Positions 8,968-18,876 are shown, counted from the first letter of the stretch. The stretch is DNA of 61,222 bases from Siphonobacter sp. BAB-5405 (GCF_002872335.1 NZ_NJAG01000044.1:1-61222); one strand, 5' to 3'. The notes: a model not told the origin generated them from the sequence alone. Made by a program: numbers and translations.

Positions 8968-9974
8968 TTAAGGATGTCCACCCCCACCAGCAGCTCCAAA
9001 GACCTGACCGGTTGAATAACTACCCGTATTGTCCGCTAATTGGACGAAGATAGAGGCTAGTTCGGCTGGCTGGCCCGCCCGACCCAGCGGAGTATCGCCG
9101 CCAAACTTGACCAGCTTTTCCTGTTCTTGTCCACCACAAACCTGGAGGGGTGTCCAAACGGGTCCCGGAGCCACGCCATTGACCCGGATGCCTTTGGGTC
9201 CCAGCTGTTTGGCCAGCGACTTAACGTAAGCTACGTTCGCCGCTTTCGTCTGGGCGTAATCAAAAAGGTTTTCTGAAGGATCATAGGCCTGCACCGAAGT
9301 GGTAGCGATGATACAGGAACCGGGTTTAGATGCGAGAGAGCCGCTTTCGTAATCCAGAACAACGCGTAGATGTTCGTTTTCATCGTAGCATCAAAACTCT
9401 CGTCGCTAATATCCATAATGGATAAATTACTTTTCTGATACCCTGCATTGTTGACCAGAATATCCAAACCGCCCAGTTGTTTAACGGCCTCGTCAACCAG
9501 CTTTTTACAGAATTCCTTATCCGTAATATCTCCGGGCACCGCAACCGCTTTTCTTCCTTCCGCACGAATCAGAGCAACCACTTCTTTGGCGTCACTTTCT
9601 TCCGCAGGCAAATAGTTGATGGCTACATCGGCTCCTTCCCGGGCATAAGCAATGGCCGCCGCTCTGCCAATGCCCGAATCGCCACCGGTGATGAGGGCCT
9701 TACGTCCTGCGAGTCTATTATTACCTTTATAGGACTTTTCGCCATGATCGGGTAGGGGATCCATTCGGGAAGCTAAGCCCGGATGCGGCTGATTTTGTTT
9801 TTTGTAGGGTGGTTGGGGGTATTTTCCCCGGGGATCTTCCAGAGCGTTCAGCTCGTTACCATTGGCGTTTGTCATTGTATTTTTTGCACTAAGTGGAGCA
9901 CTGATGGCCAGGGTTGATACCGTAGCTCCCAGTCCTTTTACAAGATTGCGTCTTGAGATATTGGTTACTTTCAT
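8968..9974 (-). pseudogene. Exported SDR-family oxidoreductase, broken by one frameshift
   Basis: The N-terminus (MKVTNISRRNLVKGLGATVSTLAISAPLSA) is a twin-arginine signal, unusual for an SDR enzyme. A spacer with PQPPYKKQNQPHPG precedes the Rossmann domain: TGGDSGIG cofactor turn, NNAG, and the catalytic YAQTK (YxxxK) in the second piece, then RVNGVAPGPVWTPL. This matches the general-stress SDR subgroup (YhdF/glucose-dehydrogenase-like). The reading frame shifts near 9321 in a CCGGG run. One extra base there would join ALFWITKAALSHLNP to GSCIIATTSVQAYDP. A single homopolymer-type indel suggests either recent inactivation or a consensus error. The tail alone is open from 9294 to 8968. Confidence 0.8.
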
Positions 9975-10155
9975 GGGTTAAATACCTGTTGTATGAAACA
10001 TTGTAGTAGTAAAAGCTAACCGTTAATGATCTAGCTCTATCTCAATTCTTTACCTGGTATGATTAAACCGTTTTACGCGTCTGAATCTATAGTACCTGGA
10101 GCAGCCCCGGCGTTGATGTAACGCTGACTTTTCAAGAGTTGAGACCCCTGGGTAT

Positions 10156-10434
10156 TTAAAAAAATCTGGCCAATAAAAACTGACCCTTTATGGGGTTAAT
10201 TGTCAAACCTACCCCGTTTACCAAAGTGAGTTCAGGAAGTTTTTGCCAGTACCGTCTTTCAGGAGCGAGCGAGAAAACCTGGCTGGTTGTACGCTGCACA
10301 CGTAATGGCTGGCTTCCAAATGAATAGTCCAGTAGTGCTTGAGAGCCAGCTCCTCTAGCTGGTTTCCTATCCTGTTTCGAGGATGAATCCATACAACAAC
10401 TTGTACCAAACAGATATTTTGAGCATGGGCTCAC
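10156..10434 (-). pseudogene. Possible remnant of a LytTR-type DNA-binding domain
   Basis: Two overlapping minus-strand frames each carry part of what resembles one domain: LEELALKHYWTIHLE in one frame, then GSQPLRVQRTTSQVF...PERRYWQKLPELTLVNGVG in the other. The order (strand, basic strand, R-Y-W, LVN) recalls LytTR domains, which are common as short single-domain regulators in Cytophagales. No intact start-to-stop gene can be assembled without a frameshift. The assignment is weak and rests on pattern resemblance only. Confidence 0.25.
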
Positions 10435-10537
10435 CCTGCCGTTGTATCACCTGATGAGCCCATTTTTTATTCGATACACCTGCCGTCCACCTGGTATGCT
10501 ACGTACGTTTCGCAGGAAGAAAGCCAATCCAGATGGC

Positions 10538-13069
10538 TTACGAGAGATAAGGAGCTAAATAGGGAGCGGTGCGACTTTCAGAACTTTGGGCTACCAGCGT
10601 AGGAATGCCCTGAGCCACCACGTTTCCTCCCTTGCTGCCCGCCCCTGGCCCCATATCAATGACATAGTCACTGGCGGCCGCCACAGCCATATCATGTTCA
10701 ATGACAATTACGGTATTGCCTGCTTCTACAAGCCCCTGCAATTGAGTCATGAGCTTTTCAACATCCGAAGGGTGCAGGCCCGTAGTGGGTTCATCTAAAA
10801 TATAAAGCGTACTGCCTTGCTGCTGCCGTTGCAGTTCGGTAGCCAGTTTAATCCGTTGAGCCTCCCCTCCGGAAAGCTCCGTAGCGGGTTGTCCCAGTCG
10901 CAGGTAGCCTAGCCCAACCTCCCGGATCACCTGAAGCGTATGAGCGACGGTTTTATCTTCTTTGAAAAACGCAAACGCTTCATCGACGGATAGGGCGAGT
11001 ACTTCGGCAATGTCCTTGTCCCTGTAGGTAACCTCCAGCGTCTCGGGATTATATCTTTTCCCTTGACAGGTAGGGCAGGGGGAATAAACGCTCGGTAAGA
11101 ACAGTAACTCTACCATAACGGAACCTTCCCCCTGGCAGTGCGGACACCGGCCCTTGGTGACATTGAACGAGAATCGGCCCGCATCGTACTTTCGGGCCTT
11201 AGCCATTCTAGTAGCCGCAAACAACTTACGAATGTTATCAAAAAGGCCGGTATAGGTAGCCAGATTGGATCGGGGTGTTCGGCCAATGGGTTTCTGATCC
11301 ACGACGATGAGCCGTTTGATGAATTCCATTCCTGCAGTAATCGTTCCTGCTAAAGTCTCGACCGTTTGTTGTTCCAAAGGGTTTTCGTCCTCCACCTCCG
11401 TGGCTTCGGGCAAGGTGGTTCCCAGAGCTTTGCCTGCCAGCTCCACCAGTACCTGACTGACGAGGCTACTTTTGCCAGAGCCCGATACGCCGGTAACGCA
11501 GGTAAATACGCCTAAAGGAAAATCCACAGCTAATTGGTTCAGGTTATTCCGGGTGACATCCGCTACCTTAAGCCAGCCTGCGGGTTGACGTTTTTGATTA
11601 GGGAAACGGACCTTACCGAAGATGTATTTTCCAGTAACGGAGGCGTCTACCTTTTGTAAGCCTTCCAAAGGACCACTGTACAAGACCTGTCCGCCCAATT
11701 CCCCCGCGGCTGGCCCTACATCTACAATCCAGTCGGCATGCTGGATTACTTCCGGTTCGTGCTCGACGACGAACAGGGAGTTACCCGCGGCTTTGAGCTT
11801 ATCCAGGGTTCGGAGTAAGGCCTGCGTATCGGCCGGATGAAGTCCCGCCGATGGTTCATCGAGTACATACACAACGCCAAACAAATTGGAATACACCTGA
11901 GTAGCCAGGCGAAGTCTTTGCAATTCGCCGGGTGAAAGCGTTGGCGTGGTCCGTTCAAGCGTGAGATAACCCAACCCTAAATCCAAAACTACCTGAAGCC
12001 GGGCCAGTACATCTTCGACAATACGATCCGCCACCAGAATCTTTTCCGGGTGTGCCGACTCCCATTCCGGGTCTTTCTTTTTCTGAAGAAATGTAGCAAA
12101 CAGCTGAGCCATTTCTTCCATAGTCAGGCGAGCCATTTCGGCAATGTCCAGGCCAGCAAAGGTTACCGTCAGCGACTCTTTTTTGAGCCGTTTTCCATGG
12201 CATACTTTACACACACTGCTCAACATATACTGAGCCACCCGCTTTTTCATCAGGGGGCTTTGAGTGGTAGCAAAGGTCTGCATGACGTAACGCTGCACAC
12301 TGGTGAAGGTGCCCATGTAGTCAGGCGTGAGCTTCTTCGCTATCGCTTCTTTGACTGCTTCCCGACTACGATTGGCATAAACCGGCACAACGGGCTGTTC
12401 CTCCGTAAAGAGTATCCAATCGCGGGTCTTTTGCGGAAGATCTTTCCAGGGTACATCAATGTCATACCCTAAAGTGGTTAAGATGTCCCGTTGATTTTGG
12501 CCCTGCCAGGCCGAAGGCCAGGCCGCAACGGCCCGTTCGCGGATGGTCAGGGAGTCATCCGGCACCATGGATCGTTCCGTTACTTCATAGACTCTTCCCA
12601 GGCCGTGGCAGTGCGGACAGGCTCCTTCGGGCGTATTGGGGGAAAAACCTTCGGCGTAAATGATCGATTGTCCAGAAGGGTAATCCCCAGTCCGGGAATA
12701 AAGCATGCGGATGAGGTTCGAAATCGTCGTGATACTACCCACCGAGGAGCGGGTACTGACCGCCCCCCGCTGTTGTTGTAAAGCGACGGCCGGCGGCAAG
12801 CCTTCGATCTGTTCCACCCTGGGAACTGATAGCTGATTGAAAAGTCGTCGGGCATAGGGCGATACGGAATCCAGATACCGCCGCTGGGCTTCTGCGTATA
12901 AAGTGCCAAACGCCAGCGAAGATTTGCCCGATCCTGAGATCCCGGTAAAGACGACTAATGCATCGCGGGGAATGGTTACGTTTACGGCCTTGAGGTTATG
13001 TTCGGAGGCTCCTTTTACCTCTATAAAGCCAGAAAACGCTTTCGTTGCTTCTCGACTAGACTTATGCAT
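10538..13069 (-). CDS. uvrA: UvrA-like excinuclease ABC ATPase, short class II paralogue
   Basis: An 843-residue protein, about 100 residues shorter than housekeeping UvrA. It has two ABC modules: Walker A GISGSGKSS at 43-51 and GVSGSGKSS near 527, signatures LSPGELQRLRLA near 380 and LSGGEAQRIKLA near 735, and Walker B segments with LDEPSAGLHP and LDEPTTGLHP. Zinc-finger cysteines sit in CPHCHG (near 150), CKVCHG (near 288) and CPHCQGEG...CPTCQGKRY (near 640-670). The short length fits UvrA2-type proteins, which lack the UvrB-binding region and have been linked to tolerance of DNA-binding drugs. No uvrB lies nearby, so it is monocistronic here. The start at 13069 gives a typical short N-terminus before FIEVKGASEHNLK. 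Confidence 0.9.
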   Translation of the reverse strand: MHKSSREATKAFSGFIEVKGASEHNLKAVNVTIPRDALVVFTGISGSGKSSLAFGTLYAEAQRRYLDSVSPYARRLFNQLSVPRVEQIEGLPPAVALQQQRGAVSTRSSVGSITTISNLIRMLYSRTGDYPSGQSIIYAEGFSPNTPEGACPHCHGLGRVYEVTERSMVPDDSLTIRERAVAAWPSAWQGQNQRDILTTLGYDIDVPWKDLPQKTRDWILFTEEQPVVPVYANRSREAVKEAIAKKLTPDYMGTFTSVQRYVMQTFATTQSPLMKKRVAQYMLSSVCKVCHGKRLKKESLTVTFAGLDIAEMARLTMEEMAQLFATFLQKKKDPEWESAHPEKILVADRIVEDVLARLQVVLDLGLGYLTLERTTPTLSPGELQRLRLATQVYSNLFGVVYVLDEPSAGLHPADTQALLRTLDKLKAAGNSLFVVEHEPEVIQHADWIVDVGPAAGELGGQVLYSGPLEGLQKVDASVTGKYIFGKVRFPNQKRQPAGWLKVADVTRNNLNQLAVDFPLGVFTCVTGVSGSGKSSLVSQVLVELAGKALGTTLPEATEVEDENPLEQQTVETLAGTITAGMEFIKRLIVVDQKPIGRTPRSNLATYTGLFDNIRKLFAATRMAKARKYDAGRFSFNVTKGRCPHCQGEGSVMVELLFLPSVYSPCPTCQGKRYNPETLEVTYRDKDIAEVLALSVDEAFAFFKEDKTVAHTLQVIREVGLGYLRLGQPATELSGGEAQRIKLATELQRQQQGSTLYILDEPTTGLHPSDVEKLMTQLQGLVEAGNTVIVIEHDMAVAAASDYVIDMGPGAGSKGGNVVAQGIPTLVAQSSESRTAPYLAPYLS

Positions 13070-13916
13070 GCGGTTCTAATTTATATTTCGGTAAAGTCTA
13101 TCGCTCCCTACGTAGATGGTTACAGGAGCGTATGTACACGCTCTGTTTATGAAATAGGGCGAATAACATTGCATGAAAAGGTCGGGCCACTGAAATTGCC
13201 AGTTCCTAAGGGCAAATGAATACTAAACCATGCAGGTAACTGCTCGGGTTCGAATGAACGCTGGTACTTCATGAGAATCTACTATACGGTTTTTCTAGAG
13301 AGGGTAGCACGACTGCCCGTACTTGAGGTGAACGAAGCACCCAATCCTACTATCAAAAAAAGAAAGTTCATAGCAGAAGCTCAAAGAACAACCATAGGCT
13401 CGATCCATCTGGTAGGATAGGGTTGAAACCCTATCCTCCTTTGGACTGGAAACGTATCCTGGGTGTGAGTAGACCCATGTTTCTAATCGGCTAATACCAC
13501 CACAGCTGGGAGGTAGGTGCTCATGCAAAGTCCTTGCCCGGCAATTACGTCTATCTGGAAATCGTGTCGTATCTCGCCGGTAACAACGCTTTCCTGATGG
13601 CGTTCCCCGTATTTTGCTTTGTTAAGAAAGCAGAAGCCAGGCCTTCCGCCTTCCGCCAGATAGTCGCGTCAGGCGTATCTGACCTTTGGGATGTACTTGT
13701 GCATTTCATTGTTGTGGATATATCCTACGACCTTTGGGTTGGTATGGGATCATTGCAACCGATGCTACACACGCTGAGGGTGGTCCTTTCGGTTTTTGGG
13801 CATAAATCATTTGATGGCCCGGTTGATGGATCAGTTCTCCCTGACCCGGCGATTCATTCGGTAAGGTACTGGAACAGTCTTTGTAAGGTTATGCGAACAG
13901 ATAAAACGCTAACATC
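13070..13916. other. Intergenic region between divergent genes, no supported gene
   Basis: About 850 bases. Open frames exist on both strands (for example 13534-13965 plus) but none has a recognisable family, a plausible start or biased codon use. The stretch contains one small perfect palindrome (13414-13437). Promoters for the uvrA-like gene and the GSP26-like gene must lie here, but I cannot fix them. Confidence 0.45.
13414..13437. repeat. REP-like perfect palindrome
   Basis: An 11-bp perfect inverted repeat (13414-13424 with 13427-13437) around a GA dinucleotide. No T-run follows and no gene ends nearby, so it is not an obvious terminator. Its style (GC-rich core, tiny loop, intergenic) resembles the other palindromic repeats of this window, but I see no second copy here. 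Confidence 0.5.
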
Positions 13917-14453
13917 ATGGACAGTATCAATCAACAGCAACCTGAAAAGAACAAGGAAGATTTAGCAGGGAATGAGGCCGGAAAGAAAATCAACGAACTG
14001 GCCGAAAAAAACAGCACCTGTCATTTTTGTACCCGAATAACGACTGGTCAGCCACTAAAGGTACGACCTATGTCCGTGCAGGAAGTCGATGAATCAGGCA
14101 ATTTCTGGTTCCTGAGTTCTGATGACAGTAACAAAAACGCGGATATTCAGGCAGATCCCTACGTTCACCTGTTATTCCAGGGCTCTGCTCATTCTGATTT
14201 CCTGAGCGTATACGGGCGGGCAACCATTTCCAAAGACAAGGAAAAAATCAAAGAACTCTGGAATCCTATTTTAAAAGCCTGGTTTACCGAAGGTGAAGAC
14301 GATCCCCGCATCACAGTTATTCAGGTATCCGCTGAGGAAGGTTATTACTGGGACAATAAACATGGTAATGCCGTAGCTATGGTTAAAACGGCCGTGGGAG
14401 CTCTGGTGGGTAAAACACTGGATGATTCGATCGAAGGAAAATTGAAAGTTTAA
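13917..14453 (+). CDS. General stress protein 26-like FMN-binding split-barrel protein
   Basis: A 178-residue soluble protein of the pyridoxamine 5'-phosphate oxidase fold. Visible elements are ATFxxx-type opening replaced here by STCHFCTRITTGQPLKVRPMSVQEVDESGNFWFLSS, then the QADPYVHLLFQ strand, the VYGRATISKDKEKIKELWNPILKAWFTEGEDDPRI segment and EGYYWDNK. This order is typical of GSP26/PNPOx-like proteins that bind flavin or F420-type cofactors and are induced by stress. The catalytic role is not known for this subgroup. A 37-residue charged N-terminal extension precedes the barrel. It is followed at 20 bases by a terminator, so it is a single-gene unit. Confidence 0.85.
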   Translation: MDSINQQQPEKNKEDLAGNEAGKKINELAEKNSTCHFCTRITTGQPLKVRPMSVQEVDESGNFWFLSSDDSNKNADIQADPYVHLLFQGSAHSDFLSVYGRATISKDKEKIKELWNPILKAWFTEGEDDPRITVIQVSAEEGYYWDNKHGNAVAMVKTAVGALVGKTLDDSIEGKLKV

Positions 14454-14473
14454 TAATTGGATAATATACCCGA

Positions 14474-14508
14474 GAAACGTCCGGCAAGAGCTTCTTGTCG
14501 GACGTTTC
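14474..14508 (+). terminator. Intrinsic terminator after the GSP26-like gene
   Basis: A 16-bp stem (14474-14489 with 14493-14508, one wobble pair) with a 3-base loop, followed by TTGTTT. It lies 20 bases beyond the stop codon. Confidence 0.8.
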
Positions 14509-14618
14509 TTGTTTAAAATAACTACTATTCATAATGAGGTTTGCAACACGCCTGTTCCGTACTGCGTAAAGGTTACAGAAAAGCTCGGAGAGAGCAACAC
14601 CAAACGGAACGTAATCGT

Positions 14619-16146
14619 ATGAACCTTATTTTTGGCCGCTCGTGGGCGGGTCGGCTCCCATTTTTGATCTTCAGTACGCTGACGATGGCGTGTTCCAAGG
14701 ACAACACCGAGATCACAACGAACGCTGGTAACGCAGTACCCATCGACAGTGTCGCTACCATTTCCACTAGTCCCGAAGGCAACACCGACCGGGCCGTCAA
14801 TGCAGAGGATCTGCTGGCTAATGCCACTTTTTCCTCGACAGTTAGCATTGCATTTGGATCGAGTGTTACTATCTCTAATCCGTTGGCGGGGAAGGGGGTA
14901 GCGATCACAGAAAGTAACGGCGATGTGATCATCACCTCTACCGTTGCAGAAGTGGCTTACATACTGAGTGGTGTCAGTAACAATGGTTCAGTGAAAATTT
15001 ACAGCGATAAAAAATTCAAACTTACCCTGAATGGCCTGACGCTAACGAATACGGATGGTCCGGCCTTGAATATCCAATCCAGCAAACGAGCGTTTATTGA
15101 ACTGGCCGATCAAACTACCAATATCCTGACCGATGGTGCAACGTACGCCGCCAACGCTACGGAAGATCAAAAAGCTACTCTGTTTAGTGAAGGACAGTTG
15201 ATCTTCAGTGGCCAGGGAAGCTTGAGCGTGCAGGGAAAGTTACAAACACGCCATTTGTAGTGATGATTATGTCCGCATTATCAGTGGAACCCTCTCCATA
15301 CCCAGTGCAGTATCGGATGGCATTCACACCAATGAAGCGTTTATTGCCGACGGAGGGACCGTAACCATGACGACGAAGGGTGACGGGATTCAGTGTGAAG
15401 AGGGCTACGTCGTCATTAACGACGGGACTTTTACTATCAACGTGGCCGACAAGGGAATTGCGGCGTCTTATGATACCGATACCAGCATCGACCCGTACCT
15501 GACGATCAATGGGGGAACGATCAACATCACTTCAACGGCGGGGGAGGGTATTGAAAGCAAAAGCGTACTAACCATCAATAGTGGCAACATTTCGGTTAAA
15601 ACCTTCGATGATGGATTGAACGCAGGTACCTTCATTTACATTAATGGTGGGACCGTTTATGCGAACAGTTCGTCGAACGATGGAATTGATTCCAACGGCA
15701 AGCTGACCGTAACGGGTGGAAAAGTAGTATCCATTGGAGCCGCCGCCCCCGAAGAAGGTTTTGATTGCGACCGAAATACGTTTAAAATCACTGGCGGCAT
15801 TCTGGTCGGTATGGGCGGAGCGACGAGTACGCCCACGGCTTCCGTCAGTACGCAGCCTTCTGTCATTATGAGCGGCGGTTCAGCTAATCAACTGTTGCAT
15901 ATTGAATCGAATGAGGGAGCAGAGGTACTGACACTTCAACTTCCCAAAACCTTCACAACGCTGTTGTTTTCCAGTCCAAAGCTTAAAACGGGTCAGTCGT
16001 ACCGGGTATATAGCGGAGGCAGTGTAAACGCGAGCACTACTTTTAATGGGCTTTATACGAGCGGAACGTATACAGCGGGAACCCAATCCGGCAGTTTTAC
16101 GGCGAGTACAATGGTAACGAATGCTGGCGGAAACACGGGACGGTAG
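14619..16146 (+). pseudogene. Carbohydrate-binding-domain (DUF4353) lipoprotein, one frameshift
   Basis: Starts at 14619 (MNLIFGRSW...FLIFSTLTMACSKDN) with a lipobox ending at TMAC, so it is a lipoprotein. The product is a beta-helix-like series of short repeats (TLNGLTLTNTDGPALNIQSSKRAFIEL, GDGIQCEEGYVVINDG, GGTINITSTAGEGIESKS, GGTVYANSSSNDGIDSNG) matching the carbohydrate-binding domain family formerly DUF4353. The frame breaks at 15240-15241: removing one T turns GKLQTRHL-stop into GK-YKHAICSDDYVRIISG and restores an open frame to 16146, giving about 508 residues. A lone single-base insertion in an otherwise clean gene suggests consensus error or a very recent mutation. Confidence 0.8.
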
Positions 16147-16206
16147 CAACGCAAGTCCCCTTGGTCTTTTACGAAGTTCAAGGGGACCATAAGCAGACGA
16201 ATCTAC

Positions 16207-17187
16207 TTACAAAGCCGCCGCCTGTTTGTTGTATTTGTTGCGGTAATCGAGGGGCGTCATGCCCGTTGTCTTCTTGAAAATCACCCGAAAGGCTTTCGTA
16301 TCCGAGTAGCCTACGTCGTACATCACTTCATTGATGTTTTTACGGCTCACTTCAAAACTCTTCTTGGCGGCTTCGATTTTGACCCGCTGCATGTATTCAT
16401 TGACGGTATTACCCGTCGCCTTTTTGAAGCGTCGTTCCAGACTGCGGCGGTTGATGGCTAACTGATCCGATAATTGTTCGACGGTGATTCGTTCCGTAAA
16501 ATTAGATTCGATAAAGTCCTGAGCCTTGCGTACCAGTGCATCCTCATGATCTTTCTGTCCCTGAAACATCATGAACGAAGACTGACTGATCCGGTCAATT
16601 TCAATCGCAAAAACTTTGGCCGAAAGAATAGCCAGTTCGCGACCCGCGTACTTTTCAATCAGGTGTAAAATCAGGTTCTGGTACGAAAAGGCCCCACCGC
16701 TGGAGTAAATGCCCTGTTCGTCCGTAATAATTTTTTCGGTTAACAGCTCGACATCCGGGAACATGCGGCGGAAATCGTTGGCCGCCATCCAGTGCGTGGC
16801 ACACTTACGCCCCCGTAACAAGCCCGTCGAAGCCAGGATGAACGCTCCCATACACAAACTGGCCACCTCCGCCCCCTGCTGATACTGCTGCGTAATCCAG
16901 GGAATGAAGCGTTTATTTTTTTCTACCGCCTCTTCAATATTGCCATCTACCGCCGGAATGATGATGAGATCCGTATGCGTGATTTCCTCCAGCAAGTGAT
17001 CGGCGTGGACGGTAAAAAGGCCGCCACTCACTAGTGTTTCCCGGCAGAGACCGACCAGCTGTACCTTGAACAGGGGCGACTGTCCCTGCATTTTTACGAA
17101 CGAGTTTACCTGCGTTAACAGTTGACGGGAGCCTTCCAGACTTCCTAAAATAGCTCCCTGCGGCACCAGAATAGAGATGTGCTTCAT
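16207..17187 (-). CDS. GlxA-family AraC-type transcriptional regulator
   Basis: A 326-residue protein from the ATG at 17187 (MKHISILVPQGAILGSLEG). Twelve extra in-frame residues upstream are probably untranslated. The N-terminal ~190 residues are a DJ-1/PfpI-like class I amidotransferase fold with the nucleophile-elbow segment VASLCMGAFILASTGLL and later THWMAANDFRRMFPDV. The C-terminal ~100 residues form two helix-turn-helix motifs (ITVEQLSDQLAINRRSLERRFKKATG and INEVMYDVGYSDTKAFRVIFKKTTGMTPLDYR) of the AraC family. GlxA-type regulators sense small metabolites. The divergent neighbour is a VOC/glyoxalase-fold gene, a likely target. Confidence 0.9.
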   Translation of the reverse strand: MKHISILVPQGAILGSLEGSRQLLTQVNSFVKMQGQSPLFKVQLVGLCRETLVSGGLFTVHADHLLEEITHTDLIIIPAVDGNIEEAVEKNKRFIPWITQQYQQGAEVASLCMGAFILASTGLLRGRKCATHWMAANDFRRMFPDVELLTEKIITDEQGIYSSGGAFSYQNLILHLIEKYAGRELAILSAKVFAIEIDRISQSSFMMFQGQKDHEDALVRKAQDFIESNFTERITVEQLSDQLAINRRSLERRFKKATGNTVNEYMQRVKIEAAKKSFEVSRKNINEVMYDVGYSDTKAFRVIFKKTTGMTPLDYRNKYNKQAAAL

Positions 17188-17403
17188 GTGAGTAAAACTA
17201 GGGAAAAAACTGGTAGCAATCAACCCTGCAGATGGTCGGATTTACCCTCGCTCGTCGGTGGAAGAGACCCTACTTTTGCCCAGGAACTGCTCGGGAAAAG
17301 TAATTAACGTTACTCGTTGGATGATTTGCTCTTTGGCGATACAAGGCTCCATTCCCCAGTTAGTCTAAATTAAATTCCTTTACTTATTCAACGTTTCTTA
17401 CGT

Positions 17404-17831
17404 ATGTTGACGGCACATCCCTATCTCAACTTTCCCGGTACTACCGAAGAAGCCTTTCGCTTTTACAAAAGTGTATTTGGTGGCGAATTTCTGACGTTAC
17501 TACGCTTCAAAGACACGACTGAAGCCACAAATGCCCCGAAAATGAGCAGCATAAGTTGATGCACATCGCCTTGCCGCTGGGCAAGGGTGGCGTAATTCTG
17601 ATGGGTACGAATGTGCCCGATTCCATGTGTCATACCCTGATTCCGGGTAACCAGATTTCCCTTACGCTCACGCCGGACAGCCAGGCCGAAGCCCAGCGAT
17701 TGTTCGAGGGGCTTTCCAGGGGAGGTAAGGTAAACGTACCGCTAGAACCTTCATCTTGGGGTACAGTCTTTGGCATGCTGACGGACGCCTACGGCATTCA
17801 ATGGATGATCGACTATACACCGCAATCCTGA
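17404..17831 (+). pseudogene. VOC-superfamily (PhnB/glyoxalase-like) protein, one frameshift
   Basis: The first frame from ATG 17404 gives MLTAHPYLNFPGTTEEAFRFYKSVFGGEFLTLLRFKD, the standard opening of PhnB-like VOC proteins. The second frame gives (M)HIALPLGKGGVILMGTNVPDS...EAQRLFEGLSRGGKVNVPLEPSSWGTVFGMLTDAYGIQWMIDY, the standard rest, including the GxxFGxxxDxFGixW motif. A missing base near 17538, in a CCCCGAAAA run, separates them. Restored, the protein would be about 142 residues, the usual family length. Members bind a metal in a paired beta-alpha-beta3 fold, but the substrate here is unknown. It is divergent from the GlxA-type regulator. Confidence 0.8.
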
Positions 17832-17850
17832 TCATATTTAAAATGCCATA

Positions 17851-17881
17851 GCCCAGAAGACGCCCATTAGGTCTTCTGGGC
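17851..17881 (+). terminator. Intrinsic terminator after the VOC gene
   Basis: An 11-bp perfect stem (17851-17861 with 17871-17881), 9-base loop, then TGTTTTT. It starts 20 bases past the stop codon. Confidence 0.85.
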
Positions 17882-18288
17882 TGTTTTTATTACGGCTACG
17901 GAAGCTAATGATTTGACAATACCGGAAAAAATAGGATAAGCCGAATGAGCCGAACGAAGCAGTGGTCCTGCTCTCGTCTGCTTCAATACGCCCGATAAAA
18001 TAGAACATACGCTTAAAATCGTTTCGGATATAATCCTTTGATTTCTACAAATTCCTTGCTTAATTAGCTCTTCCCCTCAGGCAAGAGCCGCAGCTTTCCT
18101 TTGGAATCGTACGCATTCAGTACCTTAATTCCTTACGTTACCGGAGTCCGTCGAAAATCCTTCCCAAGCGTAGGCGACTCCCGTGTATACGTACGAGCAA
18201 ACGTAGTCTAGTTCCTTTTCAGAGGATCTAGGCTATGGCAGTTGTCTAGTTCCGATTGCAACGACTTACTTAACCAATACTTCTACTT
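17882..18288. other. Upstream region of the ECF sigma gene, no gene seen
   Basis: About 400 bases with stops in all frames. It must contain the promoter of the sigma gene. A TATAATCCTTTG string near 18030 is reminiscent of a housekeeping -7 element but does not fit the TAnnTTTG spacing exactly. The ECF-type motif seen before fecR and susC is not present here, which suggests that the sigma gene itself is transcribed by another sigma factor. Confidence 0.4.
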
Positions 18289-18876
18289 ATGCGTCTCCTG
18301 ACTGAAGAAGTACTGCTGCAGCTCGCCTCCGAAGGCCACGCGAAAGCCTTTGCGGAATTGCACGACCGCTACCGGCCGCTTCTGTACCGCTTTGTGTATT
18401 CCATTGTGAAATCGTCGGATGTAACGAAAGACATTTGTCAGGAAGTATTTCTGCGGATTTGGGAAGATCGGGGTCGGCTACCGGAAATCAGTGCCTTCAA
18501 ATCGTATCTGATGACGGCCGGTAAAAACCTGAGTCTCAACGTTCTGAAAAAAGTCTTATCGGAAGAAAAAAATCTCAGCTCCTTCGTTAAAACGTATGAA
18601 CAAACCTCATCATCCGTAGATGATGAATGGCAGACGATTGAATACCAGCGGTTTATTCAATCGGTACTCGCCACCTTACCGAATCAGAGTCGGCGGGTTT
18701 TTGAACTGTGCCGTCAACAGGGGCTTTCCTACGAAGAAGTCGCCGCAGAACTGGGCGTTTCCCGCAACATCATCAAAAAACACATGGTACGTTCGATGAA
18801 AGTATTGAAAATCGCCGTCGAAAAAGACCTGGGCATCACATTCAGCGTGCTGGCAACGGTTCTTTTCGAAGGATAA
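18289..18876 (+). CDS. ECF RNA polymerase sigma factor, FecI-like
   Basis: A 195-residue sigma-70 family protein with region 2 (FAELHDRYRPLLYRFVYSIVKSSDVTKDICQEVFLRIWEDR, residues about 21-65) and region 4 (LPNQSRRVFELCRQQGLSYEEVAAELGVSRNIIKKHMVRSMKVLK, about 130-175). The pattern is that of Bacteroidota ECF factors paired with FecR and SusC. A short hydrophobic tail (ITFSVLATVLFEG) ends it. The fecR gene follows after 117 bases that carry their own promoter-like motif. It likely directs transcription of fecR and the downstream susCD genes when a ligand signal passes through SusC and FecR. Confidence 0.92.
   Translation: MRLLTEEVLLQLASEGHAKAFAELHDRYRPLLYRFVYSIVKSSDVTKDICQEVFLRIWEDRGRLPEISAFKSYLMTAGKNLSLNVLKKVLSEEKNLSSFVKTYEQTSSSVDDEWQTIEYQRFIQSVLATLPNQSRRVFELCRQQGLSYEEVAAELGVSRNIIKKHMVRSMKVLKIAVEKDLGITFSVLATVLFEG

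Noticed and set aside
13249-13262. GGTTCGAATGAAC string resembling a tRNA T-loop
   Set aside because: No acceptor stem, anticodon arm or D arm can be assembled around it on either strand.
13534-13965. 143-codon open frame before and overlapping the GSP26-like gene
   Set aside because: No recognisable family, low-quality codon pattern, and its 3' end overlaps the well-supported gene starting at 13917 in another frame.
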